Shown: positions 1-8,636 of the stretch, piece after piece
Numbering within the stretch: position 1 is the stretch's first letter
Layout: each line of letters opens with the position of its first letter
Origin: Pannonibacter sp. XCT-53
GTDB lineage: Bacteria; Pseudomonadota; Alphaproteobacteria; Rhizobiales; Stappiaceae
Assembly: GCF_009915765.1 (NCBI RefSeq)
Contig: NZ_JAABLQ010000001.1
Span: 1,302,001 to 1,366,000 of the forward strand
Direction of reading: 5' to 3'
Length of the DNA: 64,000 nucleotides
The notes under the pieces: model-generated
What the model saw: only the letters and a program-made list of their open reading frames with translations
The model's database searches: none
What the model was told of the DNA's origin: nothing
Translations under genes and position numbers: made by a program

Positions 1-155
1 GGTACGGGCTGGCCGTCGGCCACCACGCGCGGGCTGGCCTTCACGCCATACTTGGATTCCGGAAAAAATTCGGTGGACCGCTTCTTGGGCGGGGTCGAGG
101 CGCAGCCGGCAAGCGCGAGCGCTGCAGCCATGGCGACCAGGATGCCGGACGACAT
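1..155 (-). CDS. rlpA: Septal ring lytic transglycosylase RlpA, N-terminal part (runs off the window)
   Basis: The ATG is at 153-155 on the minus strand and the frame stays open to the window edge (51 codons). The peptide begins with a short hydrophobic stretch and a lipobox-like LALAGC, so it should be a lipoprotein. It then reads TEFFPESKYGVKASPRV, which resembles the segment before the double-psi beta-barrel of rhizobial RlpA proteins. RlpA cleaves denuded peptidoglycan at the division septum. The barrel and SPOR domains would lie outside the window. In several Hyphomicrobiales a tRNA-Ser gene precedes rlpA, as here about 1.1 kb upstream. The lipoprotein start is clear; the family name rests on a short conserved segment recalled from relatives. 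Confidence 0.6.
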   Translation of the reverse strand, partial: MSSGILVAMAAALALAGCASTPPKKRSTEFFPESKYGVKASPRVVADGQPV

Positions 156-1223
156 CCGGCGGGCGGACCTGCCTGCGCTTGCGGGAGACGGGATACCGTG
201 TGCCGCGCCGGCGGTGCCAGCGCTGTCGTCGGTCTGGCCGGCTTCGGCCATCGGGGTCTGTCGGCTCACGCCAATCCCTTGCATTCTGCCGTCCCACTCA
301 TCACGCGTCTGGCGGCCCCAAGCACACGCGGTCCAATTCAACCGGAAATCCGGCGTCGTGTCACGCGGTCATGCAGCTGATCGTCCGGATGGCCATCTCG
401 TCAAGGATGGCCTTAACCATGTCGGTTCAGGCGCACGCAACAGCCCCACTCCGCCCCCGCAGAATTGGACTGACCGCAGTTAACCCCATAGTCGTTACCC
501 GATCCTTAACCGTGAGCCAAGCGCGGAATTGAACCGGGCGCGGCGCGAGCCGAAAGCTGCGGTTTTTCCTGCCCTTGCGTCCTGCGGGTCTTGCTGCCCG
601 ACCCGGACGTGAGTGCCAACCGTCTCGCCACAGGCCCCCTCGCCCTTGCGATTCCCCCCTCTCTCCCCCTCCCCGCCCCGCCTCCTCTCCCCGTCGCCAC
701 AGCCTGGTGCCGGTGCCTCTCGCGGCACCTGTCCCTTGGCTTGAGCTGGGCTGGTCTCGCCTGCGCCGTCATCCTGATGCAGACCCGGGGCGGGTCGCAC
801 GGCTGGCCCCCGCGGCCCGCAGGGTCGGTGGTCTGACAACGTCAGGCCGGCCGCGCAGGACTGGCAGGGCAGCACTGGCCGCTTCGGACTGTCGGGAAAG
901 GACCGTCAGGAAAGAGCTGTCAGGAAAGAACTGTCAGGGAGCGGCGCGGGGCCGGATCGGACAGTTTGTGATGATCATCACACCGCCGCCATGTCCGCCC
1001 GGCTACCAAGGAAGCACTGCAGCCGGCCGCCCCGCCGCGCCGCAGGCTGGGGCCCTCCCGGCACCGGCCGTCGACCCGACCCCCTGCCCACTCATGCGGG
1101 TCGACGGCCCCCTTCCCGTCCACATCCATCTTCGGCACGACACCTGAGCCCGGCGGCAGCGTCCCCAGACACCCGCAGCCGCACGCTTGACTTTGCGGAC
1201 CAAAGACGGGAAACGAAACGAAC
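156..1223. other. Long stretch without a recognisable gene
   Basis: About 1.07 kb between rlpA and the tRNA gene. Open frames exist on both strands, but their translations are arginine/proline-rich and resemble no family, so I call none. It contains one near-CtrA motif, TTAC-N7-TTAA at 495-509, on the rlpA side, and a few short repeats of TCAGGAAAGA at about 905-935. About 1.7 one-mismatch CtrA motifs are expected by chance in 64 kb at this base composition, so the site is only suggestive. Confidence 0.5.
1187..1215 (+). promoter_or_regulatory. Possible promoter of the tRNA-Ser gene
   Basis: TTGACT at 1187-1192 is a good -35 match. The hexamer 17 bases further on (GAAACG, 1210-1215) is a poor -10. 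The tRNA starts at 1224. Only the -35 is convincing. Confidence 0.3.
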
Positions 1224-1313
1224 GGAAGAGTGGCCGAGTGGTTTAAGGCACCGGTCTTGAAAACCGGCGAGCGTGCAAGCGTTCCGTGGGTTCGAATCCC
1301 ACCTCTTCCGCCA
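1224..1313 (+). tRNA. tRNA-Ser (anticodon UGA)
   Basis: This 90-base gene includes an encoded CCA end. The acceptor arms GGAAGAG and CTCTTCC pair. The D arm begins TGGCCGAGTGG. The anticodon stem CCGGT/ACCGG encloses CTTGAAA, giving anticodon TGA. A long variable arm follows, as in class II tRNAs, and then the T arm with GGTTCGAATCC. All features fit tRNA-Ser reading UCA and related codons. No integrase or duplicated 3' end lies nearby, so it does not look like an occupied attachment site. Confidence 0.97.
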
Positions 1314-1527
1314 ACACTTTGTTTCAAGACATCTCGGCGCGTCCCGAATCCTGCTGTTTTTCCGGGGGTTTCGCCAGGTTCGTTTGTCGCGGCGTCCGGT
1401 CTCGTCTCACGTCATCTCACCCGTTTTGGGGCGCCGGATGGAGGGACGATCGTCTTTGCAACACCACCGCTGCAAATGCGTGACAGGCCGCACCCGGCGT
1501 TTTTGGAGTGGCATCGCAGGCACTGTT

Positions 1528-2397
1528 TCAAGACCTGACGCTCTCCTCAACCTCCGCCAGAAACGCGGTGATGGCGGCAAGCGTCTCGGCTTCGTGGCTG
1601 CGGTGCGGAAAGTGGCCGGCGTCCTCGATCAGGAGGGACTGGACCGGACCGCGCGCGCGATCGGCAATGCGCTGGAGCTGGGCGGGCGAGCCATATTCGT
1701 CCTGCGCGCCGTGGATCAGCAGCAGCGGCTGGCGGATGGCCGGCAGAACCGCGTCGAGGCTCCAGCCATCGAAGGCCGGAGACAGCCACGAGCCGATCCA
1801 GGCATCCAGCACCCAGTCGGTGCGTGCGCCGTGGTACCGGGCGAGCTTTTCCCGCATTGCCGGGTTGGCGAACTCCGCTTCCGCCGCACGGATGCCGGCC
1901 CGGGTCCTGTCTTCCAGAACGCTCTGCGCGGCAATCGTGATGGCGGCGCGGCAGCGGTCGGGCCAGGCGGCGGCGATGGCGAGCGTCATGCCGCCGCCGA
2001 CGCTGTGGCCGGCAGCGATGAACGTGTCGATGCGCAGCCCCGCCAGGACATCGGCAAAGGTGCCGAGCGCCTCGCCCTCGACGAAATCCGGGGCCGGACG
2101 TGCGTGCAGGCGCTGTGACTGGCCGAAGCCCGGCCGGTCATAGGCGATCACGGTGCGGCCCGTGCGCCGGGCCAGACGTTCGGGCAGGTCGCGCCACAGC
2201 GCAATGCAGCCAAGGGAATCATGCAGGAGAATGATGGGGGCAAGGTCTGCCTTGCGCCGCACCTCCGGCGCCGATGCGCGAAGCCCCTGAGTGTCGGTGC
2301 CCGGCCCGTTTCCTTGCGGCGCGTGCCACTGCCGCGCGGCCACGTCCGCGGTGCCTGCGCCGTGCCGGACGGCAATCCGGTGATCCGTCACCCGCAT
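1528..2397 (-). CDS. Alpha/beta hydrolase
   Basis: A soluble alpha/beta-hydrolase-fold protein of about 289 residues. The oxyanion region reads LLHDSLG, the nucleophile elbow is GHSVGGG, an acidic residue follows the LLLIHGAQDE strand, and the catalytic His lies in DAGHFPHR near the C-terminus. A complete Ser-Asp-His triad is therefore present. The substrate cannot be told from sequence. An upstream ATG at 2484 would add 29 low-complexity residues. I prefer 2397 because family similarity begins there, but neither start has a strong ribosome site. The gene stands alone between the tRNA and the HD-GYP gene, transcribed away from the latter. Confidence 0.8.
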   Translation of the reverse strand: MRVTDHRIAVRHGAGTADVAARQWHAPQGNGPGTDTQGLRASAPEVRRKADLAPIILLHDSLGCIALWRDLPERLARRTGRTVIAYDRPGFGQSQRLHARPAPDFVEGEALGTFADVLAGLRIDTFIAAGHSVGGGMTLAIAAAWPDRCRAAITIAAQSVLEDRTRAGIRAAEAEFANPAMREKLARYHGARTDWVLDAWIGSWLSPAFDGWSLDAVLPAIRQPLLLIHGAQDEYGSPAQLQRIADRARGPVQSLLIEDAGHFPHRSHEAETLAAITAFLAEVEESVRS

Positions 2398-2794
2398 CTC
2401 GCGACCCGCCTCGTCCCGAGGGGCAGCATCGCCGCCAGATCCTGCGGTTTTTTCTCGGGCCTGGCCCGCTGCCCGTGTCGCCATGATGGTCCGATTGCCC
2501 CGCTTCCGATGCCCTGCGCTGCCCTCTTGTCATGCCGGACGAAAGCGGACGAGCCGGCCAAAGGGAGGAGGCCGTGGCCCCGGCAGCAGGACGGCGATCG
2601 ACTGCCTTGCCGGTGGGCTTTCGGAAAATTGCGGCAATGCAGCAGATGCTTCAAATGCCGACTTTCGAGGTAACCCTACGTAAATTATACTAGGCTATGA
2701 GATATCAACGATGGCCGGCGGCGCGGGTTGGGTTAAGCTTTGCTTAGGAACTTCGGCCAAAATTTACGGTCGGCGGACTGAGGAGAGGTGTGCG
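2398..2794. other. Divergent intergenic region, hydrolase / HD-GYP gene
   Basis: A 397-base region containing an AT-rich patch at about 2677-2710 that stands out in this GC-rich window, and a CtrA-like box at 2733-2747. No additional gene is apparent. It probably carries both divergent promoters. Confidence 0.4.
2733..2747. promoter_or_regulatory. CtrA-like box (TTAA-N7-TTAG)
   Basis: TTAA at 2733-2736 and TTAG at 2744-2747 are separated by exactly seven bases, one mismatch from the alphaproteobacterial CtrA consensus TTAA-N7-TTAA. It lies 48 bases upstream of the GTG start of the HD-GYP gene. CtrA commonly controls motility and c-di-GMP genes in this class. One-mismatch hits are expected roughly once or twice per 64 kb by chance. 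Confidence 0.35.
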
Positions 2795-3898
2795 GTGTTC
2801 AGGCTTGTGATGCTTGTGACGGATCTGGAGCATTGTCCGGACCTGTTGCACACGATCGGGCAGATGCACCCGGCCGAGATATTCGAGCATCGGGACGTGG
2901 CCGAGGCAGATCTGAAGTCTGCCGATCTCGTGCTGGTGGATGTGGCGGAGGGCAGCGATGCCGTCCTGTCCGGCGTCCGCGATGCGCTGGCGCGGGCCGG
3001 CAATGCGGCCAGCGTCGGCCTGGTGCGCGGCGGCAACCGCCGTGACAAGATGCAGGCGGACGCGCTCGGTCTTGGACGGATCTGGTCACGGACGCGGCCG
3101 GCCAAGGAAGCCTTGCGCGAGATCGAGCTGCAGTTCGGCTCCTACACCGATGTGTCCCTGCCGGCGGAAACACCCGAACAGACCTCCCTCTCCGTCCAGG
3201 CCATGAGTGCTGCGCTCGGTGAATGCACCCTGTCGGTGGTGACGGACACGCTGCTGCCGCTGGCGCAGGTGGCCCGGGCCGTGGACGACACGCTGGAGGC
3301 TTTCCGCCTCGACGGCATCGACGCCTGGATGTCGGCGGTGCAGATGCACCACAGCCACACCTATTGCCACTCCATGCTGGTCACCGGCTATGCGCTGGCC
3401 TTTGCCGATGTGCTGGGCCTGTCCAAGGCCGAGCGCGCCTTCCTGGGGGCCGCGGCCATGCTGCATGACGTCGGCAAGGTCTACATTCCCCTCTCCATTC
3501 TCGACAAGCCGGCCAAGCTCACGGACGAGGAATTCGAGATCATCCGCCAGCATCCCGTGCGCTCGCGCGAGATCCTGTCGGCGCAGCCGAACATCTCGCC
3601 GGAAGTCATCGACATCGCCGTCCATCATCATGAGTATCTGGATGGCAGCGGCTATCCGGACCGGCTGAAGGGCGACCAGATCAGCCAGAGCGTGCGCATG
3701 CTGACGATCTGCGACATCTACGCTGCCCTGATCGAGAAGCGGGCCTACAAGCCTGCCTACAGCCCGCGTCAGGCCTATGGCGTGCTCGTCGACATGGGGC
3801 CGAAGATCGACCAGTCGCTCCTGAAGATCTTCCGCACCGTGGCCTTCGAGGTCGACAAGGTCGCCACGGTCAAGCGCAAGGCCAGCGCGACCGGCTGA
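2795..3898 (+). CDS. HD-GYP domain protein, probable c-di-GMP phosphodiesterase
   Basis: A 367-residue protein. The N-terminal ~100 residues look like a divergent receiver or sensor module (VTDLEHCPDLL..DLVLVDVAEG). The C-terminal half is an HD-GYP domain: HSHTYCHS, then LHDVGKVYIP with the HD pair near residue 224, then HHHEYLDGSGYPDRLKG near 277-292 with HHE and GYP intact. Metal ligands and the GYP signature are conserved, so hydrolysis of cyclic-di-GMP is likely. The start is the GTG at 2795, preceded by AGGAGAG at 2781-2787. An ATG at 2711 has no ribosome site. No transmembrane segment is seen, so it should be cytoplasmic. A CtrA-like box sits just upstream. Confidence 0.88.
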   Translation: MFRLVMLVTDLEHCPDLLHTIGQMHPAEIFEHRDVAEADLKSADLVLVDVAEGSDAVLSGVRDALARAGNAASVGLVRGGNRRDKMQADALGLGRIWSRTRPAKEALREIELQFGSYTDVSLPAETPEQTSLSVQAMSAALGECTLSVVTDTLLPLAQVARAVDDTLEAFRLDGIDAWMSAVQMHHSHTYCHSMLVTGYALAFADVLGLSKAERAFLGAAAMLHDVGKVYIPLSILDKPAKLTDEEFEIIRQHPVRSREILSAQPNISPEVIDIAVHHHEYLDGSGYPDRLKGDQISQSVRMLTICDIYAALIEKRAYKPAYSPRQAYGVLVDMGPKIDQSLLKIFRTVAFEVDKVATVKRKASATG

Positions 3899-4031
3899 CG
3901 CCGCACGGCTTCTCCGTTTTCACGAGGACGTGAGCCTCAGCCGGCAAAGCCTTGCGGCGCCGACCGGGAGCCCCATATCGCTGGGCAACGGCCCGCCCCC
4001 GGCGGGCGCCCCGTCCTGCGAAAGGCCTGCC

Positions 4032-5258
4032 ATGCACCGTCAGCCCGTGCCCGTCCTCTCCGCCGATCCCGTCCGCGCCCGCCGCCAGCGACAGGCCTTC
4101 GCCGTCGCCGAGGCTGCCCTGGTGCGCCGCCGCCGGCGCCTTGGCCTGATGCTCGGGGCGGGACTGGCGCTCGCGGCGCTGATGGCGCTGGCAGCACCGG
4201 CCCGGGCGGACACCATCGCCTCGCAGCAGGCGCGCTTCACCCTGGTCGATGTGGCCCGCGGGCTGGAGAACCCCTGGGGACTTGCCTTCCTGCCGGACGG
4301 CCGCATGCTGGTGACCGAGCGTCCCGGCCGGCTCAGGCTGGTCAGTGCCGAGGGCGAGCTGAGCGCGCCGCTCAACGGCGTGCCGGTCGTCTATGACACC
4401 GGACAGGGCGGCCTGCTCGACGTGGCCGTCGATCCGCAGTTTGCCGAGAACTCCACGATCTACCTCTCCTATGCCGCGCCGGTTTCGGGCGGCGGGACGA
4501 CGGCCATCGCCCGGGCGCGGCTGACGCAGTCAGGCCTTTCCGATGTCACGGTGATCTTCACCGCCAAGACCCGGGGGTCCAGCGGCCGGCACTACGGGTC
4601 GCGCCTGGCCTTCGGACCGGACGGTTTGCTCTATGCGACCATCGGCGACCATGGCGACGACGACAGCGCGCAGGATCTCGGGCTGCATTCCGGCAAGGTC
4701 ATCCGCATCACCCGCACGGGCGAGCCTGCGCCGGGCAATCCGTTTATCGGCCGCAGCGGGGCGCTGCCTGAAATCTTCACCTATGGCAACCGCAATCCGC
4801 AGGGTCTCACGGTCACGCCCGAGGGCGGCATCTGGGCGCATGAACATGGCCCGCGCGGCGGCGACGAGATCAATGTGCTCCGGGCCGGAGCCAATTACGG
4901 CTGGCCGGTCATCACCCATGGCCGCGCCTATTCGGGCCTGAGCATCGGCGAGGGCAAGGAAAAGCCGGGCATGGAACAGGCCATCCATCTCTACGTGCCC
5001 TCCATCGCCCCGTCGGGCATGGCTTTCTATTCCGGCAGCCGCTTCCCCGCCTGGCAGGGTGACCTGTTCCTCGGTGCCCTGGCCGGCACGCACCTGAACC
5101 GCCTGGAGATCGAAGGCGGCAAGGTCGTCGGAGAAGAGCGCCTGCTCGAGGATCTCGGTGAACGCATCCGCGATGTGCGCAGCGGCCCCGACGGGCATCT
5201 TTACCTGCTCACCGATTCCGAGGAAGGTCGCCTGATCCGCATCGCGCCCGCGCGCTGA
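4032..5258 (+). CDS. PQQ-dependent sugar dehydrogenase (YliI/Asd-type beta-propeller)
   Basis: About 408 residues. An Arg-rich N-terminus and hydrophobic segment ending APARA form a signal peptide (about residues 36-60), so the mature protein is periplasmic. The six-bladed propeller begins GLENPWGLAFLPDGRMLVTERPGRL and shows the family strings SSGRHYGSRLAFGPDG, YGNRNPQGL and EHGPRGGDEIN. Members oxidise aldose sugars with pyrroloquinoline quinone and Ca2+. No PQQ biosynthesis gene lies in the window, so the cofactor must come from elsewhere or from outside. A GTG at 3930 could extend the N-terminus by 34 residues. I chose the ATG at 4032 because it gives a compact signal peptide. Confidence 0.85.
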   Translation: MHRQPVPVLSADPVRARRQRQAFAVAEAALVRRRRRLGLMLGAGLALAALMALAAPARADTIASQQARFTLVDVARGLENPWGLAFLPDGRMLVTERPGRLRLVSAEGELSAPLNGVPVVYDTGQGGLLDVAVDPQFAENSTIYLSYAAPVSGGGTTAIARARLTQSGLSDVTVIFTAKTRGSSGRHYGSRLAFGPDGLLYATIGDHGDDDSAQDLGLHSGKVIRITRTGEPAPGNPFIGRSGALPEIFTYGNRNPQGLTVTPEGGIWAHEHGPRGGDEINVLRAGANYGWPVITHGRAYSGLSIGEGKEKPGMEQAIHLYVPSIAPSGMAFYSGSRFPAWQGDLFLGALAGTHLNRLEIEGGKVVGEERLLEDLGERIRDVRSGPDGHLYLLTDSEEGRLIRIAPAR

Positions 5259-5358
5259 CCGCAGCTCCAGACCCGGGTCTCCCCTGATGTGACCCCTGTT
5301 CTGGCCCCTGTTCCGGGGCTCAGGCCCCGTCGGGGACCGCAGGGACGCTCAGGGACCG

Positions 5359-5574
5359 TCAGGGACGTTTCGGCGCGCTGCCGGATGGCGTCACCACGTC
5401 GACGGCCACGCCGGCCGCGCTCGTCGTCACGCCCACGGCCGTGCTGGTGACGGTGCTGACACCGCTCGCCGTGGTCGAGACGATCGCTCCGCCGACGGCA
5501 AGGGCGGCGCAGCCCGACAGGGAGCCTGCGGCCGAGGCGGCCACCAGCGCGGACAGGACAAGGGGACGTCGCAT
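5359..5574 (-). CDS. Small hypothetical lipoprotein
   Basis: A 71-residue protein starting at the ATG at 5574, preceded on the minus strand by GGAGAG. It has a signal sequence with lipobox LSGCAALAVGG, followed by an Ala/Val/Thr/Gly-rich tail made of short self-similar pieces (VSTTASGVSTVTSTAVGVTT). Small lipoproteins of this composition are common in rhizobia and have no assigned function. It lies downstream of hmuV on the same strand, 127 bases away and separated by a GC-rich hairpin at 5601-5618, so it may or may not share the hmu transcript. Three near-identical copies of TCAGGGAC follow one another around its stop codon. Confidence 0.65.
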   Translation of the reverse strand: MRRPLVLSALVAASAAGSLSGCAALAVGGAIVSTTASGVSTVTSTAVGVTTSAAGVAVDVVTPSGSAPKRP

Positions 5575-5701
5575 GGGGATCTCTCCGGGTGCGGCCTGAA
5601 CCGCCGGCTTTCCGGCGGCCTGACGCATGGCCTGGCCTTGCACGTCCCTGCAATGGCCGAGCCGGCGTCCGGATGCAAGTGGCAAGCCGGCATTCCCTGG
5701 C

Positions 5702-6484
5702 CTACGCCCCCCGCGCCAGGTGCGGGAGGATGAAAGGCGTGCCGTCGGCCGGCGTCTCGTTTACCGCAAGCCGGCAGCCATAGACGCCGGAGAGGACCGG
5801 TCCGGTCAGCGTGTCTGCGGTCGGACCGCAAGCGGCGCACCGTCCGCCGCGCAAGGCAATCACCCGGTCGGCATACATGGCTGTCAGGTTCAGGTCATGC
5901 ATCACGGCCAGCACGCCGCCGCCCGCCCGGGCATAGGCGCGGGCGAGATCCATGATCAGGATCTGGTGATGGATGTCGAGGCTCGACACGGGCTCGTCGA
6001 GAAAGAGCCAGCAGGGGGCCCCGTCGTTCACCGGCTCCCAGATCTGGACGAGCACCCGGGCAAGCTGGGCCCGCTGCTGCTCGCCTCCCGACAGGGTTTC
6101 ATGGAGCCGGCCACCGAAGCCCGACAGCCCCACCCGCTCGAGCGCCGCGCCGATCAGCTCGGGCTGCGGCCGGCGGGCATGGAAGCCAAGCCCCACCACC
6201 TCGGTCACGGTCATCGGGAAGGTGATGACCGAGTGTTGCGGCAGCACCGCCCGTTGCCGGGCGAGCACCGCGGGCGCCAGGCCCGCGATCTCATGGCCGT
6301 TCAGTCGGGCCGAGCCGGCATAGCGGTGCTCGCCCGACAGGCCCTTCATCAGCGTGCTCTTGCCGGACCCGTTGGGCCCGATGATCGCGGTCAGCTCGCC
6401 CGCGCGGGCGCAGAGGCTGACGTCCTCGACGATCCTGCGTCCGGCCAGCGTCACCGAAAATCCGTCCAGTACCAGGTCGCTCAT
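5702..6484 (-). CDS. hmuV: Hemin ABC transporter ATP-binding protein HmuV
   Basis: A 260-residue ABC ATPase that would power heme import across the inner membrane. It shows Walker A GPNGSGKST near residue 37, the signature LSGGEQQR, and Walker B WLFLDEPVSSLD, plus the H-loop in AVMHDLNL. Length and motifs fit HmuV/BhuV. It is the last of four minus-strand genes hmuS-hmuT-hmuU-hmuV. Only four bases separate it from hmuU, so translation is probably coupled. Regulation should follow the shared promoter upstream of hmuS with its TGA-N9-TCA iron boxes. Confidence 0.95.
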   Translation of the reverse strand: MSDLVLDGFSVTLAGRRIVEDVSLCARAGELTAIIGPNGSGKSTLMKGLSGEHRYAGSARLNGHEIAGLAPAVLARQRAVLPQHSVITFPMTVTEVVGLGFHARRPQPELIGAALERVGLSGFGGRLHETLSGGEQQRAQLARVLVQIWEPVNDGAPCWLFLDEPVSSLDIHHQILIMDLARAYARAGGGVLAVMHDLNLTAMYADRVIALRGGRCAACGPTADTLTGPVLSGVYGCRLAVNETPADGTPFILPHLARGA

Positions 6485-6488
6485 GCCC

Positions 6489-7697
6489 TCACCCCAGGGA
6501 AAAGCCCCTGCGGGTCAGCAGGATCCAGAGGAAGAACGGCGCGCCCGCCAGCGCCGTCAGGATGCCGATCGGCAGCTCCGCCGGCGCGACAAGGGTGCGC
6601 GCCACGGTGTCGGCGGCGATCAGCAGGATGGCGCCCAGCAGCGCGCTGCCGGGCAGCAGGTAGCGGTGATCCGGGCCAATGGTCAGGCGCAGGAGATGCG
6701 GCACCACGATGCCGACGAAGCCGATGCCGCCGCTGACGGCCACGCTCGCGCCCGTGGCCGCGGCCACGGCCACGATGGCCAGCCGCTTCTGGCGCTGCAC
6801 GTTCACGCCAAGGTGTCCGGCCGCCGCCTCCCCCAGCACGAGGGCGTTCAGCGCCCGGGCCAGCAGCGGGCTGAGCAGCAGCACCAGCGCAATGACCGGG
6901 CCTGCGGTCAGGATCTTGTCCCAGGTGGCCCCGGCAACCGAGCCAAGGCCCCAGAAGCTCAGATCGCGCAGGGCGCGGTCGTCAGCCACGAAGACAAGCA
7001 GGCCGAGCGCGGCACCGGCCAGCGCGCCGAGCGCGATCCCGGCCAGCAGCATGGTGGCGATGTGGGTGGAGCCGCCACGCGTGCCGATGCGGTAGAGCAG
7101 CGCGGTCGTGGCGAGGCCGCCGAGAAATGCCGCGAAGGACACGGCATGCCCGCCAAACAGCGCTGTCACCGGGGCAAGCAGCCCCCCGCCCAGAACGATC
7201 ATCGCGGCAGCGCCGAGTCCCGCCCCGGAGGACACGCCGACGATGCCGGGATCAGCCAGCGGATTGCGGAACAGGCCCTGCATCACGGCGCCGGACACCG
7301 CCAGTGAGGCTCCGATCAGGCCGGCCATGATCACCCGGGGCAACCGGATGTCGGCAAGCACGATGACGTCGCGCATGAGCAGCAGGTCGCCCTGCGGCCG
7401 CTCGCCGGCCAGCATCAGGCGGATGGCCTCGGGATTTGCGAGCCCCGTGGCGCCGGTCATCAGGGCGGCGAGCGCCGTGGCGACGAGGGCCAGCGCCAGG
7501 CAACCGAGGACGATCCGCGCGCGGGGAGCGCGGTCGCCCTCGATCGGCCGGGCCCTGGCGGTTGCGCGTGGTCCGGACACGCTCGCCCCAGAGGCTGCAG
7601 ACGCTGCAGACGCCCCAGACGGCACAGACGGCCCAGACACCGCAGTCGCGGCGGCCCCGGCGGATGCCTCGAACACGGCAGCGCCACTGCGGCTCAT
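6489..7697 (-). CDS. hmuU: Hemin ABC transporter permease HmuU
   Basis: A 402-residue FecCD/BtuC-family permease with about nine to ten membrane segments. Family strings include RLPRVIMAGLIGASLAVSGA, NPLADPGIVGVSSGAGLGA and GFVGIVVPHLLRL. With two copies of HmuV and periplasmic HmuT it would form the heme importer. It overlaps the hmuT stop codon by four bases (ATGA). The first ~55 residues are an unusual Ala/Ser/Gly-rich cytoplasmic extension, encoded by imperfect repeats of CAGACG-type units at 7590-7650. A start closer to the first membrane segment is possible. The core assignment is secure. Confidence 0.94.
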   Translation of the reverse strand: MSRSGAAVFEASAGAAATAVSGPSVPSGASAASAASGASVSGPRATARARPIEGDRAPRARIVLGCLALALVATALAALMTGATGLANPEAIRLMLAGERPQGDLLLMRDVIVLADIRLPRVIMAGLIGASLAVSGAVMQGLFRNPLADPGIVGVSSGAGLGAAAMIVLGGGLLAPVTALFGGHAVSFAAFLGGLATTALLYRIGTRGGSTHIATMLLAGIALGALAGAALGLLVFVADDRALRDLSFWGLGSVAGATWDKILTAGPVIALVLLLSPLLARALNALVLGEAAAGHLGVNVQRQKRLAIVAVAAATGASVAVSGGIGFVGIVVPHLLRLTIGPDHRYLLPGSALLGAILLIAADTVARTLVAPAELPIGILTALAGAPFFLWILLTRRGFSLG

Positions 7698-8626
7698 TGC
7701 GCGGTGCTTCCGGGTTGGCGCAGGGCCACGGCGAGATCGCGCACGGCTGCGGCCGTGCGCGGCCCGAAGCCGAGCAGATAAAGCCCGTCCATCCGCACCA
7801 GACGGCGGCTTGCGGCCGCAGGCGTCAGGGCCAGGGCCGGATGGGCAAAGAGTTCGTCCGCGCCCGCGCCGTGATCCCCACCCCGGTCCATCATCAGGAT
7901 CACATCCGGTTTCAGTCCGGCAATCGCCTCGTCGGTCAGCTGCTTGTAGCCGGAGAAGGCCTCGACGGCGTTGATCGCGCCGGCCATGCGGATGATGCCG
8001 TCGGCAGCCGTGTCGGTGCCGGAGGCAAGCACGCGTCCGCCGGCCAGCGACAGGACGAAGAGCACGCGCGGCTTCGTCTCCCGGGCAGCCGCCTCCGCCA
8101 TGGCGGCGGCAAGATCGGACCGCACCGCCGCCGAAAGACCGGCGGCCGCGTCGCTCAGGCCGAGGGCGGCCCCAACCCGGTCGATCTTGGCGAGGATCCC
8201 CTCGGCGGTGAAGCTTTCGGGTACCATCGCAAGCGGGATGCCGGCCTGCTTGAGGACATCAAGCGCCTCCGGCGGACCGCTGCCCTCGAGCGCTAGGATC
8301 GCGTCCGGGGTCACGGCCAGCACGCCCTCGGCATTGAGCGCACGGATGTAGCCGGCATCGGGCAGCGCCTGCGCCTCGGGCGGATAGGTGGAGGTGCTGT
8401 CGCGGGCCACCAGCCGGTCCCCGGCCTTCAGCGCATAGACGATTTCCGTCACCGAGCCGCCGATCGCGACAATGCGGCGGGCCTGCGACAGGTCATCGCC
8501 CGGACCGGCCCAGGCGGCGGAGAGGCTGAGCGCGAGGCTCACATGGGCGGCGGCGGCGGCAATCAGGGCGACGGCCTTGCGGTTGCCTCCCTTGCGTCGG
8601 GTCTCGGCAGCAGACATCTCAGTCAT
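7694..8626 (-). CDS. hmuT: Periplasmic hemin-binding protein HmuT
   Basis: A 310-residue class III solute-binding protein. The ATG at 8626 is preceded by GAGGAGG. A signal peptide follows (AVALIAAAAAHVSLALSLSAAWA). The mature part starts RRIVAIGGSVTEIVYALKAGDRLVARDSTSTYP, typical of HmuT/HemT, where a Tyr in a loop of this kind binds heme. It receives heme from the outer-membrane receptor and delivers it to HmuUV. The gene lies ten bases after the hmuS stop and overlaps hmuU by four bases. Confidence 0.94.
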   Translation of the reverse strand: MTEMSAAETRRKGGNRKAVALIAAAAAHVSLALSLSAAWAGPGDDLSQARRIVAIGGSVTEIVYALKAGDRLVARDSTSTYPPEAQALPDAGYIRALNAEGVLAVTPDAILALEGSGPPEALDVLKQAGIPLAMVPESFTAEGILAKIDRVGAALGLSDAAAGLSAAVRSDLAAAMAEAAARETKPRVLFVLSLAGGRVLASGTDTAADGIIRMAGAINAVEAFSGYKQLTDEAIAGLKPDVILMMDRGGDHGAGADELFAHPALALTPAAASRRLVRMDGLYLLGFGPRTAAAVRDLAVALRQPGSTAQ

Positions 8627-8636
8627 TACGGCCTCC

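Noticed and set aside
1224..1530. tRNA-Ser as an attachment site, with TGTTTCAAGAC repeated at about 1320 and 1524
   Set aside because: The repeated 11 bases lie outside the tRNA, no integrase or phage gene is present, and the tRNA 3' end is not duplicated in the window.
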